Positions 1 to 7,444 of a stretch of DNA of 64,000 bases are shown here, one piece after another. Location: the NCBI RefSeq assembly GCF_002101595.1, contig NZ_LQOM01000031.1:182120-246119 (forward strand), in the 5' to 3' direction. The notes under the pieces are model-generated. The model had not been told where the DNA came from. It worked only from the letters and a program-made list of their open reading frames with translations, and made no database searches. The position numbers were made by a program, and so were the translations under genes. Position 1 is the stretch's first letter, and every line of letters starts with the position of its first letter. The stretch is from Mycobacterium celatum (lineage in GTDB: Bacteria > Actinomycetota > Actinomycetes > Mycobacteriales > Mycobacteriaceae).

Positions 1-349
1 GGTCGTCGCCCTCGACATGCGCCACCCGCGTCGGGATGCCCAGCCGCTCGGCCAGCGCCCGCACCGCGTCGGCCAGGCCCGCCGGGTTCAGGCCGCCGGC
101 GTTGGCCACGATCCGCACACCGCCGTCGTGGGCAAGGCCCAAACACTCCTCGAGCTGGGTCAGAAACGTCTTCGCGTAGCCGCGCTCCGGGTGCTTCATC
201 TTGTCGCGGCCCAGGATGAGCATGGTCAGTTCGGCCAGGTAATCACCGGTGAGGTAGTCCAGCTCGCCGCCGGTGAGCATTTCGCGCATGGCCGAGAGCC
301 GGTCACCGTAGAACCCCGAGCAATTCCCGATCCGAACCGCTGATGTCAT
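1..349 (-). CDS. AtuA-like (DUF1446) acyclic terpene utilisation family protein, N-terminal part
   Basis: The window edge cuts this gene; 116 N-terminal residues are visible, starting MTSAVRIGNCSGFYGDRL. The VRIGNCSGFYGD opening, the GGELDYLTGDYLAELTM segment and the later ANAGGLNPAGLADAV stretch are typical of the AtuA/DUF1446 family. That family is encoded beside acyl-CoA carboxylase and acyl-CoA dehydrogenase genes for citronellol or branched-chain acid breakdown. The M. tuberculosis gene at this place (Rv0976c, from memory) lies by accA2/accD2/fadE13, so a catabolic role is likely, but the exact reaction is unknown. A near-perfect palindrome sits 18 bp upstream of the ATG. Confidence 0.75.
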   Translation of the reverse strand, partial: MTSAVRIGNCSGFYGDRLSAMREMLTGGELDYLTGDYLAELTMLILGRDKMKHPERGYAKTFLTQLEECLGLAHDGGVRIVANAGGLNPAGLADAVRALAERLGIPTRVAHVEGDD

Positions 350-366
350 CCCAAACCCCATCCGTC

Positions 367-382
367 AACCAACCGGTAGGTT
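367..382. promoter_or_regulatory. palindromic operator upstream of the AtuA-like gene
   Basis: AACCAACC followed directly by GGTAGGTT forms a 16-bp palindrome with one mismatched pair. It lies just upstream of the AtuA-like start codon. Palindromes centred on ACCGGT of this size are typical TetR-family operators of catabolic operons in actinobacteria. The regulator is not in this window. Confidence 0.5.
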
Positions 383-548
383 AGCGGGTACCGTCGGTAG
401 CGCGTCAAGATGTGCCAGCCTGCACGGAGTCAATGCTGTCAGCGCGGCGGCCATTTTGTAACCGCTGCTGGCCACCGGGTACCCTCAGAGCAACCCTGTC
501 GCCGCTAGCACACGTGCGGCAATACCCTCGTCAAGGAGAAGCTCGATC

Positions 549-722
549 ATGGCTGTGCCCAAGCGCAGGATGTCGCGCGCGAACACCCGTAGCCGGCGCG
601 CGCAGTGGAAGGCCGACAAGCCCGAACTCGTCGGCGTCACGGTGGCCGGCCAGCGGCACAAGGTGCCCCGTCGGCTGCTCAAAGCGGCCCGCCTTGGTCT
701 CATCGACCTCGACCGGCGTTAG
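549..722 (+). CDS. rpmF: 50S ribosomal protein L32
   Basis: Encodes 57 residues beginning [19 protein letters not shown], the universal L32 N-terminus, and ending in the mycobacterial [15 protein letters not shown] tail. It is a component of the large ribosomal subunit. No cysteines are present, so this is a zinc-free form of L32. A strong ribosome binding site, AAGGAG, lies at 533-538. The gene stands alone between the AtuA-like gene and mprA, as in M. tuberculosis (Rv0979A). Confidence 0.97.
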   Translation: MAVPKRRMSRANTRSRRAQWKADKPELVGVTVAGQRHKVPRRLLKAARLGLIDLDRR

Positions 723-743
723 GTAGTCGAGCGGCGGCGCGCC

Positions 744-762
744 TCTTAGGTCGCTCTCAGCC
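744..762. promoter_or_regulatory. MprA-box-like direct repeat before mprA
   Basis: Two 8-mers, TCTTAGGT (744-751) and TCTCAGCC (755-762), stand in direct repeat with 11-bp periodicity, 15 bp before the mprA GTG. MprA is known to bind loosely conserved 8-bp direct repeats and to autoregulate. A more perfect copy lies before pepD at 2947-2965. Assignment to MprA is inferred from position and similarity. Confidence 0.6.
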
Positions 763-777
763 GATTGGACGACACTG

Positions 778-1470
778 GTGGCCGTGCGAATCCTTGTCGT
801 CGACGACGATCGCGCGGTCCGCGAGTCGCTGCGCCGGTCACTGTCGTTCAACGGCTACTCGGTGGCGTTGGCCGAGGACGGCGTCAAGGCGCTCGACGTC
901 ATCACCAACGACCGTCCCGACGCCCTGGTGCTGGACGTCATGATGCCGCGGCTGGACGGCCTCGAAGTGTGCCGCCAACTGCGCAGCACCGGCGACGACC
1001 TCCCGATCCTGGTGCTGACCGCCCGCGACGCGATCTCGGAGCGGGTGGCCGGCCTGGACGCCGGCGCCGACGACTACCTGCCCAAGCCATTCGCCCTCGA
1101 AGAGCTGCTGGCCCGGTTGCGCGCGCTGTTGCGCCGCACCCAGCCCGACGACTCCGCCGACTCGGCACCCCTGACGTTCTCCGATCTCACCCTCGACCCG
1201 GTAACCCGTGAAGTCACCCGCGGGCAACGCCAAATCAGCCTGACCCGTACCGAATTCGCCCTGCTGGAAATGCTGATCTCCAATCCGCGGCGCGTCCTTA
1301 CCCGCAGCCGCATTCTCGAGGAGGTGTGGGGATTCGACTTCCCGACCTCGGGCAATGCGCTGGAGGTGTACATCGGCTATCTGCGCCGCAAGACCGAAGC
1401 CGACGGCGAGCCGCGGCTGATCCACACTGTCCGCGGAGTGGGTTACGTGCTCCGCGAAACACCTCCCTGA
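778..1470 (+). CDS. mprA: envelope-stress response regulator MprA
   Basis: 230-residue OmpR-type response regulator. The receiver domain starts at residue 2 with [11 protein letters not shown], carries the phospho-acceptor in VLDVMMP, and ends with the TAR and KPF motifs. A winged-helix DNA-binding domain follows and ends [18 protein letters not shown]. Length and sequence match M. tuberculosis MprA (Rv0981), which controls sigE, sigB and pepD under cell-envelope stress and in persistence. The start is GTG. The stop codon overlaps the mprB start by one base (TGATG), so the pair is translationally coupled. Confidence 0.97.
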   Translation: MAVRILVVDDDRAVRESLRRSLSFNGYSVALAEDGVKALDVITNDRPDALVLDVMMPRLDGLEVCRQLRSTGDDLPILVLTARDAISERVAGLDAGADDYLPKPFALEELLARLRALLRRTQPDDSADSAPLTFSDLTLDPVTREVTRGQRQISLTRTEFALLEMLISNPRRVLTRSRILEEVWGFDFPTSGNALEVYIGYLRRKTEADGEPRLIHTVRGVGYVLRETPP

Positions 1471-2972
1471 TGCTTCGATTCCCCCGGCGGCGGCGCGCTC
1501 CACTGCGAACCACCACCTCGTTGTCGTTGCGGTGGCGGGTGATGCTGTTGGCGATGTCGATGGTGGCGATGGTCGTCGTGCTGATGGCGGTCGCCGTGTA
1601 CGCGGTGATCTCCGCGGCGCTGTACAAGGACATCGACAACCAGCTGCAAAGCCGGGCGCAGCTGCTGATCGCCAGCGGATCACTGTCGGCGGACCCGGGC
1701 AAAGCCATTGAAGGCACCGCCTACTCGGACGTCAACGCGATGCTGGTCAACCCCGGCCGCTATGTGTTCACCGCCAACCAGACGGGCCAGGCGCTGCCGG
1801 TCGGCCCGCCGGAGAAAGCGGTCATCCGCGGCGACCTGCTCATGTCCCGGCGCACGGCCGCCGACCAGCGGGTGCTGGCCATTCACCTGCCCAACGGCAG
1901 CTCCCTGCTGATCTCCAAGAGCCTGGCCCCCACCGACGCGGTGATGATGAAACTGCGCTGGGTGCTGCTGATCGTCGGCGGCGTCGGTGTCGCGGTGGCC
2001 GCCGTTGCCGGGGGGATGGTCACCCGCGCCGGGCTGCGGCCCGTCGCCCAGCTCACCGAGGCCGCCGAGCGCGTGGCGCGCACCGACGACCTGCGCCCCA
2101 TCCCGGTGTTCGGCAGCGACGAACTGGCGCGGCTCACCGAGGCGTTCAACCTGATGTTGCGGGCGTTGGCCGAGTCGCGGGAGCGCCAGGCCCGGCTGGT
2201 CACCGACGCCGGTCACGAGCTGCGGACCCCGCTGACGTCGCTGCGCACCAACATCGAACTGTTGATGGCGTCGATGGCGCCCGGTGCACCGCGGCTGCCG
2301 GAACAGGAGATGGTCGATCTGCGTGCCGACGTGATCGCCCAGATCGAGGAATTGTCCACGCTCGTCGGCGATTTGGTGGATCTTACCCGCGGCGACGTGG
2401 GCGAGGTGGTACACGAGCCGGTCGACATGGGCGAGGTCGTCGACCGCTGCCTGGAGAGGGTCCGACGGCGCCGCAACGACGTCGACTTCGACGTGCACGT
2501 GATCCCGTGGCAGGTCTACGGCGACGCCGCGGGCCTGTCGCGGGCGGTGCTGAACCTGCTGGACAACGCCGCCAAGTGGAGTCCGTCGGGCGGGCGGATC
2601 GGCGTGCGGATGACCCAGCTCGACCCGTCGCACGCCGAGCTGGTGGTCTCCGACCACGGGCCGGGCATCCCGCCGCACGAGCGCCACCTGGTGTTCGAAC
2701 GCTTCTTCCGGTCGGCGTCGGCGCGGGCGATGCCCGGCTCGGGCCTGGGGCTGGCGATCGTCAAACAGGTGGTGCTCAAACACGGTGGTGCGCTGCGCAT
2801 TGAGGACACCGTGCCGGGAGGGCAGCCACCGGGGACGTCGGTGTACGTATTGTTACCCGGGCGGCCGCTGCCGGTGGCTCCGCAGCCGGAGCCCGCCGTC
2901 GGGCCGGGCGAAGTGGGGGGAAACTCTCCAGGATCGGCGAACGTTATCTCAGTCGATTCTCAGTCCACGTAG
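1470..2972 (+). CDS. mprB: sensor histidine kinase MprB
   Basis: 500-residue membrane sensor kinase. A first membrane helix lies at about residues 22-48, then an extracytoplasmic sensor domain to about 160, a second helix (about 165-187), a HAMP linker, the phospho-acceptor motif GHELRTPLTSL, and an ATPase domain with N (LLDNAAKW), G1 (DHGPGIP) and G2 (GSGLGLAI) boxes. It phosphorylates and dephosphorylates MprA; in M. tuberculosis the extracytoplasmic domain is reported to bind the chaperone DnaK. The last codons overlap an MprA-like box serving pepD. Confidence 0.96.
   Translation: MLRFPRRRRAPLRTTTSLSLRWRVMLLAMSMVAMVVVLMAVAVYAVISAALYKDIDNQLQSRAQLLIASGSLSADPGKAIEGTAYSDVNAMLVNPGRYVFTANQTGQALPVGPPEKAVIRGDLLMSRRTAADQRVLAIHLPNGSSLLISKSLAPTDAVMMKLRWVLLIVGGVGVAVAAVAGGMVTRAGLRPVAQLTEAAERVARTDDLRPIPVFGSDELARLTEAFNLMLRALAESRERQARLVTDAGHELRTPLTSLRTNIELLMASMAPGAPRLPEQEMVDLRADVIAQIEELSTLVGDLVDLTRGDVGEVVHEPVDMGEVVDRCLERVRRRRNDVDFDVHVIPWQVYGDAAGLSRAVLNLLDNAAKWSPSGGRIGVRMTQLDPSHAELVVSDHGPGIPPHERHLVFERFFRSASARAMPGSGLGLAIVKQVVLKHGGALRIEDTVPGGQPPGTSVYVLLPGRPLPVAPQPEPAVGPGEVGGNSPGSANVISVDSQST
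2947..2965. promoter_or_regulatory. MprA box upstream of pepD
   Basis: TCTCAGTC occurs twice in perfect direct repeat (2947-2954 and 2958-2965) with 11-bp periodicity. It lies at the very end of mprB and 71 bp before the pepD ATG. It is the cleanest direct repeat in this part of the window and has the same spacing as the pair before mprA. Confidence 0.72.
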
Positions 2973-3035
2973 GCAAGGTAGTTGCAGTTACTGTTGAGTC
3001 CGACCGAGACACGTAGAGGAAGAGCGACCTAGCGC

Positions 3036-4397
3036 ATGACGAATCACCCGAGGTATTCGCCACCGCCGCAGCCTGGATACCGTCCAGCGTCCGATCAGCC
3101 TGCGATGCCGGCCTATTCCGGTCAGGGCCAGCAGCAAACGTATTCCCAGTACGACTGGCGCTATGCACAGCAGCAGCAACAGCAGCAGGCATATCGGCAG
3201 CCGTTCGCACCATTCGGCACTAGCCAGCCCACGCCCGGCGCTGCCCCACCTCCACCTACCTCTCCCGAAAAGCGTTCTCGCGCAGGGTTATTGACGGTTG
3301 GGGCGTTGGCCATTGCGGTGGTGTCGGCCGGTATCGGCGGGGCGGCTGCGTCGGTAGTCGCGCACAGCGCGCATCCGGCCGGTTCCATCATCGGCTCCAG
3401 GATCCCGGGCGGGCCGGCGCCGAGCATGCCGGCCGCCAACGTGCCGGGCGGCAGCGTCGAGCAGGTGGCCGCCAAGGTGGTGCCCAGCGTGGTCATGCTG
3501 GAGACCGATCTCGGTCGCCAGTCCGAAGAGGGATCGGGCATCATCTTGTCGCCCGAGGGGCTGATCCTGACCAACAACCACGTCGTCGCGGCCGCCGCCA
3601 AGGCCGGGCGCGACAACGCGCCCCCCGATGCCGGACCGAAAACCACCGTGACGTTCTCCGACGGGCGAACCGCGCCGTTCAGCGTGGTCGGCGCCGATCC
3701 CACCACCGACATCGCGGTGGTCCGGGTGCAGGGCGTTTCGGGGCTGTCGCCGATCACGCTCGGCTCGTCGGCCAATCTGGTCGTCGGCCAGCCGGTGATC
3801 GCCGTCGGGTCACCGCTCGGGCTGGAAGGGACCGTGACCACCGGGATCGTCAGCGCGCTCAACCGGCCGGTATCGACCACCGGGGACACCGGCAACCAGA
3901 ACACGGTGCTCGACGCCATCCAGACCGACGCCGCGATCAACCCGGGTAATTCCGGCGGCGCGCTGACCAACATGAACGGTGAGCTGATCGGCGTCAACTC
4001 GGCGATCGCCACGCTCGGCGGCGACTCCACCGACAGCCAGAGCGGTTCGATCGGCCTGGGCTTCGCGATCCCGATCGACCAGGCCAAGCGCATCGCCGAC
4101 GAGCTGATCAGCACCGGCACGGCCTCGCACGCCTCGCTGGGCGTCCAGGTCACCAGCGACAAGAGCGCGCATGGCGCCAAGGTGGTCCAGGTGGTGCCGG
4201 GCGGCGCGGCCGCGGCCGCGGGCCTGCCCAGCGGGGTCGTGGTCACCAAGGTCAACGACCGCACGATCAACAGCGCCGACGGCCTGGTTGCCGCGGTGCG
4301 ATCCAAGGCGCCCGGCGACAAGATCACGCTCACGTACCTGGATCCGTCCGGCGATACGCGGACCGTCCAGGTCACCTTGGGTAAGGCGGACCAGTGA
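3036..4397 (+). CDS. pepD: membrane-anchored HtrA-like serine protease PepD
   Basis: 453 residues. The cytoplasmic N-terminus is rich in Pro and Gln (a run of Gln at about residues 47-53), followed by one membrane helix (about 85-110). The trypsin-like domain shows the triad in TNNHVV (His), TTDIAVV (Asp) and NPGNSGGAL (Ser). A C-terminal PDZ domain follows (from about residue 365). It is a periplasmic protease and chaperone that acts in envelope stress and feeds back on MprAB signalling. The ATG is preceded by AGGAAGAG. The stop codon overlaps a possible upstream moaB2 start (ATGA). Confidence 0.95.
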   Translation: MTNHPRYSPPPQPGYRPASDQPAMPAYSGQGQQQTYSQYDWRYAQQQQQQQAYRQPFAPFGTSQPTPGAAPPPPTSPEKRSRAGLLTVGALAIAVVSAGIGGAAASVVAHSAHPAGSIIGSRIPGGPAPSMPAANVPGGSVEQVAAKVVPSVVMLETDLGRQSEEGSGIILSPEGLILTNNHVVAAAAKAGRDNAPPDAGPKTTVTFSDGRTAPFSVVGADPTTDIAVVRVQGVSGLSPITLGSSANLVVGQPVIAVGSPLGLEGTVTTGIVSALNRPVSTTGDTGNQNTVLDAIQTDAAINPGNSGGALTNMNGELIGVNSAIATLGGDSTDSQSGSIGLGFAIPIDQAKRIADELISTGTASHASLGVQVTSDKSAHGAKVVQVVPGGAAAAAGLPSGVVVTKVNDRTINSADGLVAAVRSKAPGDKITLTYLDPSGDTRTVQVTLGKADQ

Positions 4398-4431
4398 TGA
4401 GAGCGGGCGCGACCCGGTCGGATCACAGATA

Positions 4432-4437
4432 TACGGT
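4432..4437 (+). promoter_or_regulatory. -10 hexamer of a leaderless moaB2 promoter
   Basis: TACGGT lies 7 bp before the ATG at 4445. This places the predicted transcription start on the A of that ATG and favours it over the upstream ATG at 4397. Confidence 0.5.
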
Positions 4438-4444
4438 GGCAACC

Positions 4445-4942
4445 ATGGAACAACGTGCGGACTTGGTCGGCAGGGCACTCGTCGTCGTTGTCGACGATCG
4501 CACGGCGCACGGGGACGAGGAGGACCACAGCGGTCCGCTGGTCACCGAACTGCTCACCGAGGCCGGATTTTTGGTCGACGGGGTGGTGGCCGTCGCCGCC
4601 GACGAGGTCGAAATCCGCAACGCGCTGAACACCGCCGTGATCGGCGGGGTGGATCTGGTGGTTTCGGTCGGCGGCACCGGCGTGACGCCGCGTGACGTCA
4701 CACCGGAAGCCACCCGCGAGATTCTCGACCGCGAAATCCTCGGTATTGCCGAGGCATTACGCGCGTCCGGATTGTCGGCGGGTATCACCGAGGCCGGGTT
4801 GTCGCGCGGGTTGGCCGGCATCTCCGGCAGCACTCTGGTGGTCAACCTCGCCGGTTCCCGCTATGCGGTGCGGGACGGCATGGCGACGCTGAATCCGCTG
4901 GCGGCCCAGATCATCGGTCAACTCTCGAGCCTGGAGATATGA
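4445..4942 (+). CDS. moaB2: MoaB/MogA-family molybdenum cofactor protein MoaB2
   Basis: 165 residues of MoCF-biosynthesis fold: ALVVVVDDR at the start, the VSVGGTGVTPRDVTPEAT nucleotide and molybdopterin loop in the middle, and GLSRGLAGISGSTLVVNLAGS later. Family members adenylate molybdopterin before metal insertion; the mycobacterial MoaB2 paralogue has also been reported to interact with SigH in M. tuberculosis, so its role may not be purely biosynthetic. An alternative ATG at 4397 overlaps the pepD stop and would add 16 residues. I prefer 4445 because a -10 hexamer lies 7 bp upstream. The stop overlaps a micro-ORF start. Confidence 0.9.
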   Translation: MEQRADLVGRALVVVVDDRTAHGDEEDHSGPLVTELLTEAGFLVDGVVAVAADEVEIRNALNTAVIGGVDLVVSVGGTGVTPRDVTPEATREILDREILGIAEALRASGLSAGITEAGLSRGLAGISGSTLVVNLAGSRYAVRDGMATLNPLAAQIIGQLSSLEI

Positions 4943-5028
4943 GCCAGCCGTTCGACGACGAGCTTGACCGTGACGTCGACGAGTACGAGCAGTGGCTCAC
5001 CGAGAACCAGCCGCCGCATCACATTTGA
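4939..5028 (+). CDS. 29-residue acidic micro-protein coupled to moaB2
   Basis: The ATG overlaps the moaB2 stop by four bases (ATGA), the classic arrangement for translational coupling. The product begins MSQPFDDELDRDVDEYEQ and ends QPPHHI: strongly acidic, one short predicted helix, no membrane segment, no recognised family. Too short for normal gene callers. Support is the coupling and the biased composition; conservation was not tested. Confidence 0.5.
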   Translation: MSQPFDDELDRDVDEYEQWLTENQPPHHI

Positions 5029-5169
5029 ACCGGCATTCCGTCACGGCGGGATCAACCGCCGATCACTAATTCCCTGCAAAGCCCCCAATAGAGCGCGTAT
5101 CGACATACCGTCTTTTCGGGCGGCGTCGCGTCGCCCGGGTATTTCATGCCGATGGAAGGGACGGCTCGC

Positions 5170-5598
5170 ATGTTCAAGGGGTTCAGGAAGTTTCTGATGC
5201 ACGGCGACGTGATCACCGTGGCCATCGGACTAGTTGTGGCCCTGGCCTTCTCGACACTGGTCAAGGCCTTCACCGATTCCGTGATCAATCCGCTAGTCGC
5301 GGCGGCACAACCGGGCAGCAAAATCGGCCTCGGCTGGCAACTCGGCGAAGCCGGCAACAAGGAGACCTTCGTCGACATGGGATCGTTCATCTCGGCGATC
5401 GTCTACTTCATCGTCTTCATGACGGTCGTGTACTTCGTAATCGTGCTGCCGTACAAGCACATCCAGGCCCGCCGCGGGGTCACGGTCTTCGGGGACGAGC
5501 CGGCGACCAAGGCGTGCCCTGAGTGCCTGTCCGCCGACCTGCCCGCGGACGCGCGGAGGTGCAAGCACTGTGCCAGCGAACTGCCCGCCGCGGCCTGA
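5170..5598 (+). CDS. mscL: large-conductance mechanosensitive channel MscL with C-terminal zinc ribbon
   Basis: 142 residues. The N-terminus MFKGFRKFLMHGDVITVAIG and the first helix are MscL-like; the second helix (about residues 73-95) ends in VLPYKHI, close to the MscL VLPYN motif. The protein then leaves the family pattern: residues about 114-139 carry CPEC and CKHC knuckles, a zinc ribbon. The channel opens under membrane tension and releases solutes on osmotic downshock. The ATG at 5170 is chosen because GGAAGGGA lies about 10 bp upstream; in-frame ATGs at 5146 and 5152 lack a binding site. M. tuberculosis MscL has no zinc ribbon and is on the other strand (from memory). Confidence 0.88.
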   Translation: MFKGFRKFLMHGDVITVAIGLVVALAFSTLVKAFTDSVINPLVAAAQPGSKIGLGWQLGEAGNKETFVDMGSFISAIVYFIVFMTVVYFVIVLPYKHIQARRGVTVFGDEPATKACPECLSADLPADARRCKHCASELPAAA

Positions 5599-5603
5599 AA
5601 CGC

Positions 5604-6251
5604 TCAGTGCAGGGTGAGCGTCACGCTCTGCACCAGCGCGGCACCGGCCAGCGCGTTCGCGGCGCCGGCCGGTAGCGCGACCAGCACCACGCGGTCGTCG
5701 GCCTGCGCCTTCTGCTTCGCCGAGATCAGCACCACGACGGCGTTGGTGGCCACCACCCGGGGGCTGGCGTGCGCGTCGGCTTCGGGCGCGGCGACGACGT
5801 CGACGACATCGCCGGCTCGCACCAGGTCGGCCAGCGCGGCGTCGGCCGGGTGCACCGGCACGATCCGGGCATCCGGGCCGGCGGCCGACTCGGCCAGCCG
5901 GCTGCCCAGCAGTCGCACATCGGTGAGCACCTCGCCGCGACGCGCCGGCCCGGCCAACGTCGAGCCGACCACCACGCCGAGGTCGGATTGTGACCCGTCG
6001 GGAAGCATTGGCGCCAAACGGTTTTCGAGTCGAACATCGTCGGGGGTCAACTGAGCGCCGGGCCCGAGGTCGCGGGCCGCCACCACCACTTGAGCGCGAT
6101 CGCCGTCGGGATCGGATCGCACCGCCGCGATTGCGGCCAACACGACCAGCCCGCCGGCCGCGATGCGCCGGGCCAGCACGGTGCGAGTCCAGTCCGGGCG
6201 CAGCCACTGCGAGATGCGGGCCGACAGTGACGGATTCAGCGATTCCCGCAT
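5604..6251 (-). CDS. SAF-domain protein (CpaB/RcpC-like)
   Basis: 215 residues. A membrane helix near residues 28-44 is followed by an extracytoplasmic SAF domain starting at AQVVVAARDLGPGAQLTPDDV. SAF domains occur in pilus assembly protein CpaB and in antifreeze-like sugar enzymes. The match to Rv0990c of M. tuberculosis is positional. No other pilus gene is nearby, so a Flp/Tad pilus role is unproven. TAGCGT (6258-6263, minus strand) lies 6 bp before the ATG, so the mRNA is probably leaderless. Confidence 0.75.
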   Translation of the reverse strand: MRESLNPSLSARISQWLRPDWTRTVLARRIAAGGLVVLAAIAAVRSDPDGDRAQVVVAARDLGPGAQLTPDDVRLENRLAPMLPDGSQSDLGVVVGSTLAGPARRGEVLTDVRLLGSRLAESAAGPDARIVPVHPADAALADLVRAGDVVDVVAAPEADAHASPRVVATNAVVVLISAKQKAQADDRVVLVALPAGAANALAGAALVQSVTLTLH

Positions 6252-6340
6252 GCCGTCACGCTAGGCGCGACGGGGATGGAGTGCGGTCGGCGGGGAATCC
6301 GCCTGTGGATAACCAGCTTGGCTAGAGAGGGCCTGTCCGC

Positions 6341-6364
6341 GGCCGTCATCATTTGATGACGGCC
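6341..6364. terminator. palindrome between the SAF gene and the zinc-ribbon gene
   Basis: GGCCGTCATCA and its exact complement TGATGACGGCC are separated by two T residues, giving a perfect 11-bp stem. It lies 44 bp beyond the stop codon of the minus-strand zinc-ribbon gene. A U-tract is lacking, as is common for mycobacterial terminators. Confidence 0.5.
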
Positions 6365-6407
6365 TTCCGGAAGGATGCGATGACCCTCTCAGAAGCGGTC
6401 GAAGTAG

Positions 6408-6716
6408 CTAGCTGGCCGCGGCCGCCGCCGGCGCGGGGGCAGACGTGTCGGCGGAGGTGCTCGCCTTCGAGGACGAACCCGACGATTCGCTCGAGGACGA
6501 GCCGTTCTTGGCGTGGCCGTTGGTGCCGCTCTTGGCGGATTCGCGGCTGTCGGTGCGGTAGAAACCGCTGCCCTTGAACACCACGCCGACGGAATTGAAC
6601 AGTTTGCGCAGCCGACCAGAGCACTTTTGGCAGGTGGTCAGCGCATCGTCGGTGAAGGCCTGCACGATGTCGAAGCGGTGGCCGCAATCGGTGCACGCGT
6701 AGCTGTAAGTCGGCAC
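6408..6716 (-). CDS. FmdB-type zinc-ribbon protein, Ruc-like redox-regulated chaperone
   Basis: 102 residues. The first 45 form an FmdB zinc ribbon with CTDC and CQKC knuckles; the remainder is a low-complexity, Ser/Ala-rich disordered tail. The M. tuberculosis orthologue Rv0991c (Ruc) is reported to be a chaperone activated by oxidation of the zinc cysteines and to cooperate with the Hsp70 system. GTG start with a strong GGAGG site upstream. The tail differs in composition from a globular protein, as expected for disorder. Confidence 0.85.
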   Translation of the reverse strand: MPTYSYACTDCGHRFDIVQAFTDDALTTCQKCSGRLRKLFNSVGVVFKGSGFYRTDSRESAKSGTNGHAKNGSSSSESSGSSSKASTSADTSAPAPAAAAAS

Positions 6717-6774
6717 TGAAACCTCCGGGTGTGTCCAGCTTCGTTAGCACTCTACCGTCTGCAGTGCTAAACCG

Positions 6775-7380
6775 CTATGTGGCTTGCCTCATTCCCGTGT
6801 CGAGGGCAACCAGCCCGGCCCGAGGCGTCAGCGCGTGGGTCATCCGCACATCGTGCGGCTCGCACGGCAGCTCGTCGACCAGTTCCTCGTCGCGCACCAC
6901 CGCGACCAGCCGGGCCTGCGGGTCGCGGTGTTCCAGCGAGCGGTCGTAGAAGCCGCGGCCGCGGCCCAGTCGCATGCCGGTGCGGTCGACGGCCAGCGCG
7001 GGGACCAGCACCAGGACCGCCTCGGCCAGGGCCGACGGCGGCAGCCACGGCTCGGCGGGTTCGAGCAGCCCGTACCGGCCGGTCACCAACTGCCCCGGCC
7101 GGTACTCGCCCCACCGCAAAGCCAGCGGTGTGTCGTCGCGGCCGGTACGGGCGACCGGCAGCAGCACCCGTCCGGTGCGGCGCAGCAACGCGTCGAGCAT
7201 GTCGATCGACCCCGGTTCGGCGCCCACCGGCACGTAGGCGCACACCGTGCCGCCGCTGCTCACCACGTCGCGGATGTGCTCGGCCAGCGCGCGTGCCTCC
7301 TCGGCGCGCACGTCGTCGGCAACCGAACGGCGTGCCGCCAGCAGCTGTTCCCGCAATGCGGCTTTGTCGGCGGTTGCCAT
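6775..7380 (-). CDS. 5-formyltetrahydrofolate cyclo-ligase
   Basis: 201 residues. ATP-dependent conversion of 5-formyl-THF to 5,10-methenyl-THF in folate one-carbon metabolism. The family signature is seen as VPALAVDRTGMRLGRGRGFYDR near residue 135, with the N-terminal KAALREQLLAARR helix. An in-frame ATG at 7392 would add four residues; 7380 is preferred for matching the usual MATADKAALR start. Divergent from galU with 64 bp between the two start codons. Matches Rv0992c by position. Confidence 0.93.
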   Translation of the reverse strand: MATADKAALREQLLAARRSVADDVRAEEARALAEHIRDVVSSGGTVCAYVPVGAEPGSIDMLDALLRRTGRVLLPVARTGRDDTPLALRWGEYRPGQLVTGRYGLLEPAEPWLPPSALAEAVLVLVPALAVDRTGMRLGRGRGFYDRSLEHRDPQARLVAVVRDEELVDELPCEPHDVRMTHALTPRAGLVALDTGMRQAT

Positions 7381-7431
7381 GCGATCAACCATCGCAGGAC
7401 GGGCTTTTACGCCGCCACTGCGACGCGCGGT

Positions 7432-7437
7432 TATGGT
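7432..7437 (+). promoter_or_regulatory. -10 hexamer of galU (leaderless)
   Basis: TATGGT ends 7 bp before the galU ATG at 7445, with no ribosome binding site in between, so transcription probably starts at the ATG. Confidence 0.5.
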
Positions 7438-7444
7438 GTGAACG

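Noticed and set aside
3165..3190. CAG-rich run in pepD as a slippage tract
   Set aside because: It encodes the known Gln-rich cytoplasmic tail of PepD and is in frame; nothing suggests variation.
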